Positions 1-8,188 of a stretch of DNA of 64,000 nucleotides are shown piece by piece. The position numbers were made by a program, and so were the translations under genes. The number at the start of each line of letters is the position of its first letter. Position 1 is the stretch's first letter. This DNA comes from Saccharopolyspora gloriosae. GTDB taxonomy: Bacteria; Actinomycetota; Actinomycetes; Mycobacteriales; Pseudonocardiaceae. The notes under the pieces are model-generated. The model was not told the DNA's origin. It was given only the letters and a program-made list of their open reading frames with translations, and did no database searches. Location of the stretch: the NCBI RefSeq assembly GCF_014203325.1, contig NZ_JACHIV010000001.1:1303501-1367500 (forward strand). Direction: 5' to 3'.

Positions 1-91
1 ACCGCGGGCCGTGCATGGCGATGGGTTCCTTGCCCATCGGGCAGCCCTGGGTGGTGGGATCGGTGGTCGGCCAGATGTCTGGATTGGTCAT
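1..91 (-). CDS. Start of a probable second cytochrome P450, cut by the window edge
   Basis: An open minus-strand frame begins at an ATG (89-91) and runs off the left edge. It reads MTNPDIWPTTDPTTQGCPMG and then KEPIAMHGPR. The phrase GCPMGKEPIAMHGPR resembles the amino-terminal region of conservon-associated P450s, where a short lead is followed by 'hGpRF..DP..lY'. The neighbouring P450 has the parallel stretch AIELFGTRFHQDPAELY. A GGGAG about 12 bases upstream could be the ribosome site. It lies 266 bp downstream of the complete P450 on the same strand; I see nothing else in that gap. Paired P450s are known at conservon loci. Only 30 codons are visible, so the family call is an inference. 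Confidence 0.5.
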   Translation of the reverse strand, partial: MTNPDIWPTTDPTTQGCPMGKEPIAMHGPR

Positions 92-357
92 AGGGAATGA
101 AGCTCCCGAGTTTCCGTTCGGACAGGGAGTAACGACCTGGCGACCGATGCACATCCGGACGCGGTGTCGGCCGGGTCCGGCTGCGGTCGGATCACCGGAT
201 GTCGCCAGGTGACGTCGGCACGCCCGGCCGCTGGCGGCGCGGAATCGTTGCCGACGACGGATGACGGCATCCCGGTGGTCATACCAGGAAGCAGGCGGGC
301 GACCGGGGCGGCCGCCCGCCTGGTGACGGCGGGGCGGGCCCGTCGTCGCATGTCTCT

Positions 358-1626
358 CTAGTCGCCGATGATGTAGCTGGGGCTGAATTCGACGGGCAGG
401 GCCAGCAGCCCGCGCATCCACACCGAGGGCACCCACTCCAACTCGTTCGGCGGTACCGACAGCCCGACGTCGGGCAGCCGGTCCAGCAGCACCTCGATGG
501 CGGCGCGGGCCATCGTCTCCGCGAGCTGCGGTGCCGGGTACGGGCAGCCGCGGTCGCCGGTGCCGAAGGACAGGAACGCGTTGTTGCCGACGGAGTCCGC
601 GTAGGACTCCGGCCGGATCCGCGGATCGGTGTTGCCCGCCGCGAGCCCCAGCACGAGCATGTCCCCGGCCCGGATCTGCCGGTCGCCGAGTTCGGTGTCC
701 CGGGTGGCGAACCGGCCGACGTAGTTCTGGGTGGGGGTGTCCTCCCAGAGCACTTCGTTGAGCGCGTGCCCGACCGAACGCCGCCCCCCGGTGAGGGTGA
801 CGGCGAACCGCTCGTCGGTGAGCATCAGCCGCAGCGCGTTGCCGATCCAGTGCGCCACCGTCTGCTGCCCGGCGGTCAGGGTCGTGACGAGGTCCTGCGC
901 GAGCGCTTCCTCGGTCAGCTCCGGATCGCCCTCCAGCCACCGGCTGGTGAGGTCCGGGCCCGGCAGTTCCCGCTTGCGCCGGATCAGCCGCCGGATCCGG
1001 TTCACGATGCGCTGGTGCGCCGCCGCGCTGTCGCCGTCTCCCACCGAAGCGACCATGTCCTCGAGCAGGATCGGTGCGTCGTCCCGCGGCACCCCGCACA
1101 CCCACGCCAGCGCGAACAGCGGGAGCTGGTAGGCGAACTGCGAGATGAGGTCCGCCGCACCGGTCGTCGCGAACCCGTCGATCAACCGATCGGCGGTGGT
1201 CTCGCAGTACCGCTGCAGCTCGAACTGGTCGATGACGCCGAGCGCGTCCCCGAAGATCCCGATCCGCCGCCGGTACTGGTCGCCTTCCGCGAACGCCATC
1301 GACGGCTGGTACCGCACGAAGGGGTTCAGCGACCAGTCCTGCGGGACCTGGTCCCACGCGTTCCAGCGCCGGGAGTCGCGGGCGAACAGGTCCGGATTGC
1401 CGCAGACCTGGTTGATCTCGCGGTAATCACCGACGAACCAGGCGGGCACGCCGCCTTCGAGCACGATCGGGGCGACCGGGCCGTACTGCGCCCGGATCGC
1501 CCGGTACAGCTCGGCCGGGTCCTGGTGGAACCGGGTCCCGAACAGTTCGATCGCGTCGGTGCGGATCCGGCGTGCCTCCTGGTCGCTCTGCGGCCAGGCT
1601 TCGGTGATGGGATCGGGCGAACTCAC
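358..1626 (-). CDS. Cytochrome P450 of the conservon (CvnE position), CYP157-like
   Basis: A haem monooxygenase of 422 residues that closes the conservon operon. The GTG start at 1624-1626 overlaps the stop of the GTPase gene (GTGA), implying translational coupling; the frame stays open further upstream, but that part lies inside cvnD. The I-helix oxygen site is AGQQT (252-256). The haem loop FLSFGTGDRGCPYP carries the cysteine ligand at Cys361. The K-helix motif, normally ExxR, reads EVLW (291-294), so the arginine of the conserved Glu-Arg pair is Trp. CYP157 enzymes, found in conservons, are known for a non-canonical motif of this type. The substrate cannot be told from sequence. In conservons the P450 is thought to be an output partner of the G-protein-like complex. 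Confidence 0.93.
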   Translation of the reverse strand: MSSPDPITEAWPQSDQEARRIRTDAIELFGTRFHQDPAELYRAIRAQYGPVAPIVLEGGVPAWFVGDYREINQVCGNPDLFARDSRRWNAWDQVPQDWSLNPFVRYQPSMAFAEGDQYRRRIGIFGDALGVIDQFELQRYCETTADRLIDGFATTGAADLISQFAYQLPLFALAWVCGVPRDDAPILLEDMVASVGDGDSAAAHQRIVNRIRRLIRRKRELPGPDLTSRWLEGDPELTEEALAQDLVTTLTAGQQTVAHWIGNALRLMLTDERFAVTLTGGRRSVGHALNEVLWEDTPTQNYVGRFATRDTELGDRQIRAGDMLVLGLAAGNTDPRIRPESYADSVGNNAFLSFGTGDRGCPYPAPQLAETMARAAIEVLLDRLPDVGLSVPPNELEWVPSVWMRGLLALPVEFSPSYIIGD

Positions 1627-2231
1627 GATCTGGCCCCCTGCGGGGCCGTGGCCAGCGCGTAGAGGTGGTTCACCAGGGTGATCAGCACGTGCTTGCTGGA
1701 CGCGCGGTCCCGCGCGTCGCAGTCGATCAGCGGGATGTCCTCGGGCAGCGACAACGCGTTGCGCACGTCTTCGAGCGGGTGGTCCTGGGCGTCGAAGTTG
1801 TTGCGCGCGACGATGAACGGCATCCCGTGGTGTTCGAGCCGGTCGATGGCGTACCAGGAGTCCTCCAGCCGCCGGGTGTCGACGAGCACGACGGCGCCCA
1901 GCGTCCCGGAGAACAACCGGTCCCACAGGAACCAGAACCGCTGCTGACCGGGCGCGCCGAACAGGTACAGCACCCGCTCGGCGTCGAGGCTGATGCGGCC
2001 GAAGTCGAACGCGACCGTGGTCGTGGTCTTCTCCCGGACCGCGCTGGCGTCGTCGACGCCGAGGCTCGCCTGGGTCATGGTCTCTTCGGTGCTCAGCGGA
2101 CGGATCTCGCTGACCGACCGGACCATGGTGGTCTTGCCCACCCCGAAGCCGCCCACGATGACGATCTTGAGACCGTCGCTGGCGGTGCTGCGCAGCGGTG
2201 CGCTCGTGGGGTCAGAGGTTGTGGAGTCCAA
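1623..2231 (-). CDS. cvnD: Conservon GTP-binding protein CvnD
   Basis: A small Ras-like GTPase of 202 residues, the switch of the conservon signalling complex at the membrane. The P-loop GGFGVGKTT lies near residues 27-35. The switch II region reads FGAPGQQRF instead of the classical DxxGQ, and the base-recognition motif is NNFD in place of NKxD; both are usual for this prokaryotic family (ATP/GTP-binding, DUF697-free type). The gene overlaps cvnC upstream by 20 bp and the P450 downstream by 4 bp, so the five genes form a tightly coupled operon. The known family partners are CvnA, CvnB and CvnC, which in Streptomyces form a membrane heterocomplex resembling eukaryotic G-protein systems. Confidence 0.95.
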   Translation of the reverse strand: MDSTTSDPTSAPLRSTASDGLKIVIVGGFGVGKTTMVRSVSEIRPLSTEETMTQASLGVDDASAVREKTTTTVAFDFGRISLDAERVLYLFGAPGQQRFWFLWDRLFSGTLGAVVLVDTRRLEDSWYAIDRLEHHGMPFIVARNNFDAQDHPLEDVRNALSLPEDIPLIDCDARDRASSKHVLITLVNHLYALATAPQGARS

Positions 2232-2577
2232 CGAGAACCTGCTTCAAGATGTCGGGATCGGGCAGTTGCGCCTTCTTGCTCGCCGGCGCGGAAGTGGGGT
2301 GGCGTGCGGTGATCCGGTTCGTGTCGAGCAGGTCGCAGAGCAGGATCTTCACCACTCCGACGGGCATGCCCAGGTGCGAGGAGATCTCCACGACCGCCAT
2401 CGGTTGCCTGCACAGCTGCAGGATCCGGATGTGCTCGGACTGCATGCCCGGCGCCGGGTCGCACTCGCTGACGATGAGCGTGACCAGGTCCAGGGACTCT
2501 TCGTCCGCGCTGCTGCGTCCCCCGGTGACGGTGTAGAGCCGGTCCGGATCTTCGTTGTCGAGGGGCCGCCAGATCAT
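2212..2577 (-). CDS. cvnC: Conservon DUF742 protein CvnC
   Basis: A 121-residue DUF742 protein. Visible family features are the 'R.Y..TGGR' lead (LYTVTGGRSS), the central EHIRILQLC, then a winged-helix-like segment (VVEISSHLGMPVGVVKILLCDL) and the terminal 'PD..iL..VL.GL' motif (PDPDILKQVLVGLHNL). In conservons this protein joins the roadblock protein and GTPase under the sensor kinase. It overlaps cvnB by 4 bp (ATGA) and cvnD by 20 bp. Its biochemical role is not established. The winged-helix look suggests nucleic-acid or protein binding, but the family is regarded as a signalling scaffold. Confidence 0.93.
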   Translation of the reverse strand: MIWRPLDNEDPDRLYTVTGGRSSADEESLDLVTLIVSECDPAPGMQSEHIRILQLCRQPMAVVEISSHLGMPVGVVKILLCDLLDTNRITARHPTSAPASKKAQLPDPDILKQVLVGLHNL

Positions 2578-2987
2578 GACAACCCGCTCGGCTGGGCTTG
2601 GCGGGGCGGAGCGCTGAGGTACTCGCCGATCTGCTCGACGAGCTCGTTCATGTTGTGCCCGATGACGCCGACGTCGGAGTCCTCGTCGGCGAGCACGGCC
2701 AGGTGCGCGCCTTCACCGGCTTCGACGATGAACAGCAGGCCGCCGTGGAACTCGGTCATGGACTGCCGGACGCCGCCGCTGCCGTCGCCGAATTCGACGG
2801 ACGCCCCGTAGGAGAGGCTCTGGATGCCGGAGGCGATCGCGGCCAGCTGGTCGGCCTGGTCGATGGTCAGCCCCGGGGAGTGGCAGACCTTCAGCCCGTC
2901 CTTGGACAGCACGACTGCGTGCTTGGCGCCAGGAGTGCGTCCCAGCAGGTTCTCCAGCAACCAGTCGAGATTGTGGTCGTTGGTCAT
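2574..2987 (-). CDS. cvnB: Conservon roadblock/LC7 protein CvnB
   Basis: A roadblock/LC7-fold protein of 137 residues with the typical opening LDWLLENLLGRTPGAKHAV, followed by VVLSKDGLKV, the 'aaiaSGiqSL' helix and a beta strand LLFIVEAGEGAHLAV. Roadblock proteins act as partners or GAP-like regulators of small GTPases, here CvnD. The family usually starts just before the LDWLL segment, which supports the ATG at 2987. An upstream ATG at 3032, preceded by GAGAAAG, would add 15 residues. It sits 20-65 bp behind cvnA and overlaps cvnC by 4 bp. Confidence 0.93.
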   Translation of the reverse strand: MTNDHNLDWLLENLLGRTPGAKHAVVLSKDGLKVCHSPGLTIDQADQLAAIASGIQSLSYGASVEFGDGSGGVRQSMTEFHGGLLFIVEAGEGAHLAVLADEDSDVGVIGHNMNELVEQIGEYLSAPPRQAQPSGLS

Positions 2988-3053
2988 CAGGGTGTCGGGG
3001 TACCCGCGTGGCCGGGTGGCCCCTGCCTCCATTCTTTCTCGTCGGCAGATTGG

Positions 3054-4502
3054 TCAGCGCGCGTCGTCGGCCTGCGGGCCGTCGCTGGGCCGGCTCGCCT
3101 GCCGGAACGCGCCGAATCGGGCGCCCGCGTTCGGTCGGGGCCGTGCGGGTGCGGGCGGCTGCTGGGTGTTGTCGTCGTCGGAGCCGGACACCAACGACGG
3201 GGACGCCGCGGCCAGCGTTTCGCCGCGGCGGCGCTTCGGGAGGTTCTGCAAGGTCGCCTCCGAGTTCTCGGCGGGTGCCGCGGGCTTCTCGTTGAGGTCC
3301 TGCCGGGTGAGCGTGCCGGTCGCGGTGGCGGTTCCCGCCGACGTCACCGAGCTGAGCTGCGCGGGCTGGGCCGCTCCCACGGTGCGGGTCGGGAGGGTGA
3401 ACTCCTCCTGCTTTCGCGGCTGGGTGATCAGCTTGCGCGGGATCATCACGACGACCCCGGTGCCGCCGCGCGAGGACGGCCGGAACGACACGGTCAGCCC
3501 GTGCTTCCTGGCGAGGCAGCCGACGACGGCGAGGCCGAGCCGGGTGCCGTTGAGCGTGGTGAGGTCCAGCGGTTCGGTGCCGACGGCGTGCACGGCGCGC
3601 TTCATCGCCGCCTCGCTCATCACGAGCCCGCCGTCTTCGATGGTGACGATGACGCCGGAGTGGACTTCTTCCACGTAGACGTGCGCGAGTTCGGACGGCG
3701 GCGAGAAGCTGGTGGCGTTGTCCATCAGCTCTGCCAGCGCGTGCATGACGCCTTCGGCGGCGTAGCCGACGATGGCGACGGTGCTGGTGGAGTGCAGCCG
3801 GACCCGCTTGTAGGCGGCGATGCGGCCGACGGAGCCGCGCAGGATGCTCTCCATCTTGATCGGCTTGGTCCAGCGGCGGCCGGACCGGGCGCCGGTGAGC
3901 ACCGCGATGCTGTCCGCGAGGCGACCGGCCTGCGCGGTGGTGTGGTCGAGTTCGAGCAGGTCGCCCAGCACCGATTCGTCGTGGCGCTCCTCCATTTCGC
4001 GGAGGCTGGCGAGCATGTTCGTCGACAGCGCCTGCATCCGGCCCGCGGCGTTGGCGCAGGCGAGCATGGCGGCGGCGCGGGCGCGTTCACCTTGGCCGAT
4101 CTCCTGGCCGAGGGCGCGCAGGATGCGCTGGTGCGTGGGATTGCGGGGGTGGTCGATCTCGCCGAGCGCGGTGTCCACGGAGGACCCGGCGCGCAGTCGG
4201 GTGACCAGCGAGGGGAGGGTTTCGTCGGCGAGCTTCGCCGTGGCACCGTCGGCCTTCTCGGCGCGGGTGCGGTAGAAGGTGGCGTTCTGCAGGCCCCAGC
4301 TGGCTAACGCGAACGCGATGCTGATCAGGGCTGCGGCGATGCCGGTGCTCCAGGCGACCAGCACGGTGGCCGAGGCGGGGCTCGCGATGGCGGCCCACGT
4401 GCTCAGCGCCGCGGTCACGACCCCGGAGATCAGCAATACCAGCAGGGCTCGGGCCAGGTGGCGGCGTTTGGCCGCGGATTGGGTGTGGGTGGGTGCTGAC
4501 AT
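3054..4502 (-). CDS. cvnA: Conservon sensor histidine-kinase-like protein CvnA
   Basis: A membrane sensor of 482 residues heading the conservon. Two transmembrane segments (about 18-39 and 45-67) leave almost no extracytoplasmic loop, so this is a short CvnA without the large extracellular sensor seen in many relatives. A helical linker is followed by a candidate dimerisation region containing LELDHTT, then a HATPase_c domain with N-box HALAELMDNATSFSPP, G1 IEDGGLVM and G2 RLGLAVVGCLARKHG. The carboxyl 100 residues are Pro/Ala/Thr-rich and look disordered. The ATG at 4500-4502 has GAGGA 8 bases upstream, so I prefer it to the TTG just before. It is inferred to transduce a signal to CvnB, CvnC and CvnD. 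Confidence 0.93.
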   Translation of the reverse strand: MSAPTHTQSAAKRRHLARALLVLLISGVVTAALSTWAAIASPASATVLVAWSTGIAAALISIAFALASWGLQNATFYRTRAEKADGATAKLADETLPSLVTRLRAGSSVDTALGEIDHPRNPTHQRILRALGQEIGQGERARAAAMLACANAAGRMQALSTNMLASLREMEERHDESVLGDLLELDHTTAQAGRLADSIAVLTGARSGRRWTKPIKMESILRGSVGRIAAYKRVRLHSTSTVAIVGYAAEGVMHALAELMDNATSFSPPSELAHVYVEEVHSGVIVTIEDGGLVMSEAAMKRAVHAVGTEPLDLTTLNGTRLGLAVVGCLARKHGLTVSFRPSSRGGTGVVVMIPRKLITQPRKQEEFTLPTRTVGAAQPAQLSSVTSAGTATATGTLTRQDLNEKPAAPAENSEATLQNLPKRRRGETLAAASPSLVSGSDDDNTQQPPAPARPRPNAGARFGAFRQASRPSDGPQADDAR

Positions 4503-4825
4503 CAATCAGGTCCTCGTCGCGGTCGGTGGCACTGGCCTGCGCACCGCGGGCCCTCGGCGGTGCGGCGGGGGAGTCGGGCGGGGGAGGTGTTCGGCCGGGC
4601 CGACACCCGGCCACCCCTGTTTCGACTTGCTCGGTGAAATCCCGCTGATCTCCCCTGGGCTCGCGATGCTACTCACTCTCCGGGGGCTGAAAACACCGGT
4701 AGGTGATCTCGGCTGGTGGAGTGCGTGTCCCGGTTGTGGGCGCGGTGCATTGCGGGGCGCGATCGTCATTCCACCGGGTATCCGGATGCGCAACTTCCGG
4801 GTGATTTCGGTTCCGCATGAGGTGC
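4503..4825. other. Intergenic region upstream of the conservon
   Basis: No gene is visible. On the minus strand TTTTCA (about 4690) and TAGCAT (4667-4672) lie about 16 bases apart and could be a cvnA promoter, but both boxes are weak. No clear terminator for the upstream gene was found. Confidence 0.4.
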
Positions 4826-5671
4826 TCAGCCGATCCATGGCCGCGCGATCCGGTCGTATGTGCCGTCGTGCTTGCGCAAGTGCAGCCACTCGTTCACGAA
4901 CTGCTGGAAGACGACGTCACCGCGCGGCAGCAGATATGCCTTCTCGGAGAAGGTGAACGGTTGGTCCGGGTGCACCGCGCAGAGTTCGGGGTGGCGCCGC
5001 GCCTGCCATTTGGTCTCCGCGCCGTCAGTGATCATGAGATCGGCTCGGCCGCTGCGGATCTCGTCGAAAATCGTGTTGTTGTCCGGGTGCGGAACAATCT
5101 CCGCGCGGTGCAACCTCTCGCGTGCGAACTTCTCGTTGGTGCCGCCGGGGTTCACCACGGCGCGCACGCCGGGGCGGTCGATCTGCTCCAGCGTCCGGAA
5201 TCGCGCGGCGTTCTCGCACCGCGTGATCGGCGTCTTGCCGTCGACGACGTACGCATCGCTGAAGAACGCCTCTTTCGCGCGCTTCAGCGTCACCGACACG
5301 CCGCCCGCCGCGATGTCGCACCGCTGCGCGAAGTCCGCGCTCAGCGACTCCCACGTGGTGGCGACGATGGTGGCGCGCACGCCGAGCTCGGCGGCCAGAT
5401 CGCGCGCCATGTCGATGTCGATGCCGCTCCAGGCGCCGTTGGCGTCGCGATAGGTGAACGGCCGGTAGTCCCCGGTGCTGCACACCCGGAGTTCGCCGCG
5501 CTCGGCGATGTCATCCATTGTGGACCGCATTGCCGGTCCGGTGCTGCTTTCCCGTGCGGTCCCGCCTGATTCCGGGTTCGCGCCGGGACCGTTCGAATCC
5601 GCGCAGCCGGCGCCGAACAGCGCGGTCAGCGCGGCCAGTGCGGCGCTCGACGCCGCGGTTCTCCACCCCAT
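4826..5671 (-). CDS. Secreted cyclohexadienyl dehydratase-like periplasmic-binding-fold protein (PheC type)
   Basis: A 281-residue exported protein of the solute-binding family 3 fold. The start at 5671 is set by GGAGG six bases upstream and a signal peptide (MGWRTAASSAALAALTALFG, then AGC), possibly a lipoprotein with a weak lipobox. The mature part matches the PheC subgroup rather than ordinary amino-acid receptors: GGVSVTLKRAKEAFFS, a 'GK.PI.RC' segment, VRAVVNPGGTNEKFA, the DNNTIFDEIRSGRADLMITD block and a late LCAVHPDQPF. PheC enzymes convert prephenate or arogenate to phenylpyruvate or phenylalanine outside the cytoplasm, and derive from binding proteins. No transporter permease or ATPase is adjacent, which fits an enzyme better than a transport receptor. 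An amino-acid-binding receptor remains possible. Confidence 0.72.
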   Translation of the reverse strand: MGWRTAASSAALAALTALFGAGCADSNGPGANPESGGTARESSTGPAMRSTMDDIAERGELRVCSTGDYRPFTYRDANGAWSGIDIDMARDLAAELGVRATIVATTWESLSADFAQRCDIAAGGVSVTLKRAKEAFFSDAYVVDGKTPITRCENAARFRTLEQIDRPGVRAVVNPGGTNEKFARERLHRAEIVPHPDNNTIFDEIRSGRADLMITDGAETKWQARRHPELCAVHPDQPFTFSEKAYLLPRGDVVFQQFVNEWLHLRKHDGTYDRIARPWIG

Positions 5672-6359
5672 GCGAGCCCTCCACGCGATGCCGCAGCACT
5701 GCGGCTCGCGGGGGAGACTATCCGAATCTCTGGCCCATTCGTCCACCAAGATCGGTCCAGTGGGTCGTTCACCGATTGCTCCACTTCGCGCAACCGCTGC
5801 GACCACCCGCATCCGTGCGGCGATAGGTGTTCCGAGAACGCGCGCCGCGTCGAGAAGTTGAATCTGAGACGATCACCGTCGGCGTCCGGGAATCGCGGAT
5901 CTGCCCGCCGCGCCCGGTGATCCCCGCTTCGACGCGACCGTTGTTCGGATCGCTGCGGTCGTTTCTCGACCCGCGCGTCCCGAGTTCCGCGTCAACCGCC
6001 GGATGCCGTTCCGGCCGGGTTCGGCCGACCGGGCACCGGCCGCAGATCGCCGAGCTCGGCAGCCGCCTCCGCCCCGAGCGTTCGATCGCCTGGCTCCGAA
6101 ACCATCGCCGTCCACATCGGCCACGGCTCCGGCCCGAGCCGAAAACCTCGCAAAAGCCCTGAAGCGCCCCGCAATTCAGCGAGAAATCGACGCTCTCCAG
6201 GACCCGGAAAAGATCATTCGGTCCACATCGCGGCAGCTCAACGAGCCGATTCGCCATGATCAGCCGAGATGCGGCCCGAACGATTCCTCGCCAAAACGCG
6301 CGAGTCGTCCGCAGCGGCGCGGGTTCGGGCCGCTCCGGGCAGGGCGTGAACGACCCGGC
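5672..6359. other. Non-coding gap between the PheC-like gene and nadE
   Basis: About 690 bp between two minus-strand genes. Open frames exist on both strands, but none has a recognisable domain, a good ribosome site or actinobacterial third-position bias. A small hairpin GGCTC/GAGCC lies near 6130. I see no tRNA or mobile element. Confidence 0.5.
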
Positions 6360-8114
6360 TCAGGGGCGGCTTTCGCGCCAGCGGTTGGTGATCGGCAGGC
6401 GCCGGTCGCGGCCGAAGGCCTTCAGCGTGATCTTGGTGCCCGGCGGGTACTGGCGGCGCTTGTACTCCGCCCCGTCGACCATCCGGATCACCCGCTCCAC
6501 GAGCTCCGCGTCGAACCCGTCCGCGACCAGGTCCGAGTAGTCCCGATCGCCCTCGACGTAGCCGTCCAGCACCGCGTCCAGCACGTCGTAGGGCGGCAGC
6601 GAGTCCTGGTCGGTCTGATCGGGCCGCAGCTCCGCCGATGGCACCTTCTCGATCGAGTTCTCCGGGATCGGCGGCACTTCGCCGAGCTTCTCCGCCTCCG
6701 CGTTGCGCCACCTCGCCAGTTCCCACACCAGCGTCTTCGGCACGTCCTTGATCGGCGCGAACCCGCCGACCGCGTCGCCGTAGATCGTGGAGTAGCCGAC
6801 CGCCAGCTCCGTCTTGTTCCCCGGCGCCAGCACCAGGTGACCGTGCTGGTTCGACATCGCCATCAACGTGATGCCCCGGCAGCGGGCCTGCACGTTCTCC
6901 TCCGCGAGCCCCGTCAAGCCCAGCGGCCCGACGAACGCCGCGACCATGTCCGCCACCGGACGCTCCTCGAAGTGGCAGCCCAACCGGCGGGCCAGCTCGG
7001 CCGCGTCCGACCGGGAGTGCTCCGAGGAGTAGTGCGACGGCATCGACACCCCGTGCAGCGCGTCCGGCCCCAGCGCGTCCGCGGCCAGCGCTGCGCACAC
7101 CGCCGAGTCGATGCCCCCGGAAAACCCGAACGTCACCGACCGGAAACCGTTCTTGTGCACGTAATCCCGCAAGCCCGTCACCAGCGCCGCCCAGGTCTCG
7201 GCGAGCTCCGGCAGCGGCTCCACGCCGGGCGGAGCGGGCAGCGGCTCGTAGGCGGGCAGCGGATCGGGCTGCAGCACCGTGCGCGTCACGTCGAACGCGG
7301 GCATCCGGATCCGGCCCGGCTGCTCCGGCACCGTCGTGGCCGTGTGCCCGCCGGCGGGCACGTCCACGTCCAGCACCAGCAGGTGCTCGGTGAACTGCGG
7401 CGCCCGCGCGAGCACCTCGCCGTCGGCGCCCATCACGATCGAATCGCCGTCGAAGACCAGGTCGTCCTGCGCGCCGACCATGTTCACGTACGCGATCGGC
7501 GCACCCGCCTCCGCGGCCCGGCGCGCCACCAGCGGAACCCGCACGTCGTCCTTGGAGCGCTCGTACGGCGAGGAGTTCACGCACACCACGAGGTCCACGC
7601 CGACCTGGCCCAGCGCGGCCACCGGGCCGCCGTTCTGCCAGATGTCCTCGCAGATCACCACGCCGATGTCCAGGCCGTGCAGCTTCACGATCGGCAGGTC
7701 GAAGCCCGGCGCGAAGTACCGCGCCTCGTCGAACACGCCGTAGTTCGGCAGGTGGTACTTGTCGTAGGTCGCCACGACCTCACCGCCGAACAGCAGCGAA
7801 GCCGAGTTGCGCACCCCTTCGTCGTCGCGGTCCAGGTGGCCCACCACGACCAGCGCGTCCCCGCACCCGGCTTCGCGCAGGTTCACCGCCAGCGCGTCGA
7901 TCGCGGCGCGGTTCGCCGCGGCGAACGACTTGCGCAGCGCCAAGTCCTCCACCGGGTATCCGGCGAGCACCGTTTCCGGGAAGGCGACCACGTGGGCGCC
8001 TTCCTGCACGGCCCTGCGGGTCCATTCCAGGACCATCGCCGTGTTCCCGGCGATGTCCCCGACGGTCGCGTTGACCTGGGCTAGAGCGAGGCGCAGCTGC
8101 GGCATGAACGTCAT
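6360..8114 (-). CDS. nadE: Glutamine-dependent NAD+ synthetase
   Basis: Makes NAD+ from deamido-NAD+ with glutamine as amide donor; cytosolic last step of NAD synthesis. The 584-residue protein has an amino-terminal nitrilase-type glutaminase with the Glu-Lys-Cys triad: Glu47 in AFPETVLAGYP, the Lys in YDKYHLPNYGVFDE and the Cys in GVVICEDIW. The carboxyl half is the ammonia-dependent synthetase with the P-loop SGGIDSAVCAAL and a terminal QYPPGTKIT segment. Its length matches the bacterial two-domain enzyme, shorter than the roughly 680-residue mycobacterial form. ATGs at 8114 and 8105 are both possible; neither has a strong ribosome site. It is divergent from the secreted peptidase gene, with a 74-bp shared promoter region. 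Confidence 0.96.
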   Translation of the reverse strand: MTFMPQLRLALAQVNATVGDIAGNTAMVLEWTRRAVQEGAHVVAFPETVLAGYPVEDLALRKSFAAANRAAIDALAVNLREAGCGDALVVVGHLDRDDEGVRNSASLLFGGEVVATYDKYHLPNYGVFDEARYFAPGFDLPIVKLHGLDIGVVICEDIWQNGGPVAALGQVGVDLVVCVNSSPYERSKDDVRVPLVARRAAEAGAPIAYVNMVGAQDDLVFDGDSIVMGADGEVLARAPQFTEHLLVLDVDVPAGGHTATTVPEQPGRIRMPAFDVTRTVLQPDPLPAYEPLPAPPGVEPLPELAETWAALVTGLRDYVHKNGFRSVTFGFSGGIDSAVCAALAADALGPDALHGVSMPSHYSSEHSRSDAAELARRLGCHFEERPVADMVAAFVGPLGLTGLAEENVQARCRGITLMAMSNQHGHLVLAPGNKTELAVGYSTIYGDAVGGFAPIKDVPKTLVWELARWRNAEAEKLGEVPPIPENSIEKVPSAELRPDQTDQDSLPPYDVLDAVLDGYVEGDRDYSDLVADGFDAELVERVIRMVDGAEYKRRQYPPGTKITLKAFGRDRRLPITNRWRESRP

Positions 8115-8188
8115 CTTCGCGCACGCGCCGGACGAAGTCCCACCGCCCGTGACGAAGCCGACGCCGAACGCGTGACACCATCCCCCGA

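Noticed and set aside
358-1926. Upstream extension of the P450 to position 1926
   Set aside because: The extra residues overlap the GTPase gene in another frame; the GTGA overlap at 1623-1626 gives the natural start.
6238-7584. Long minus-strand and plus-strand frames antisense to or out of frame with nadE, and similar frames across glnE, sucB and lpd
   Set aside because: High GC content keeps alternative frames open. Their products are low-complexity Arg/Ala/Gly-rich without motifs.
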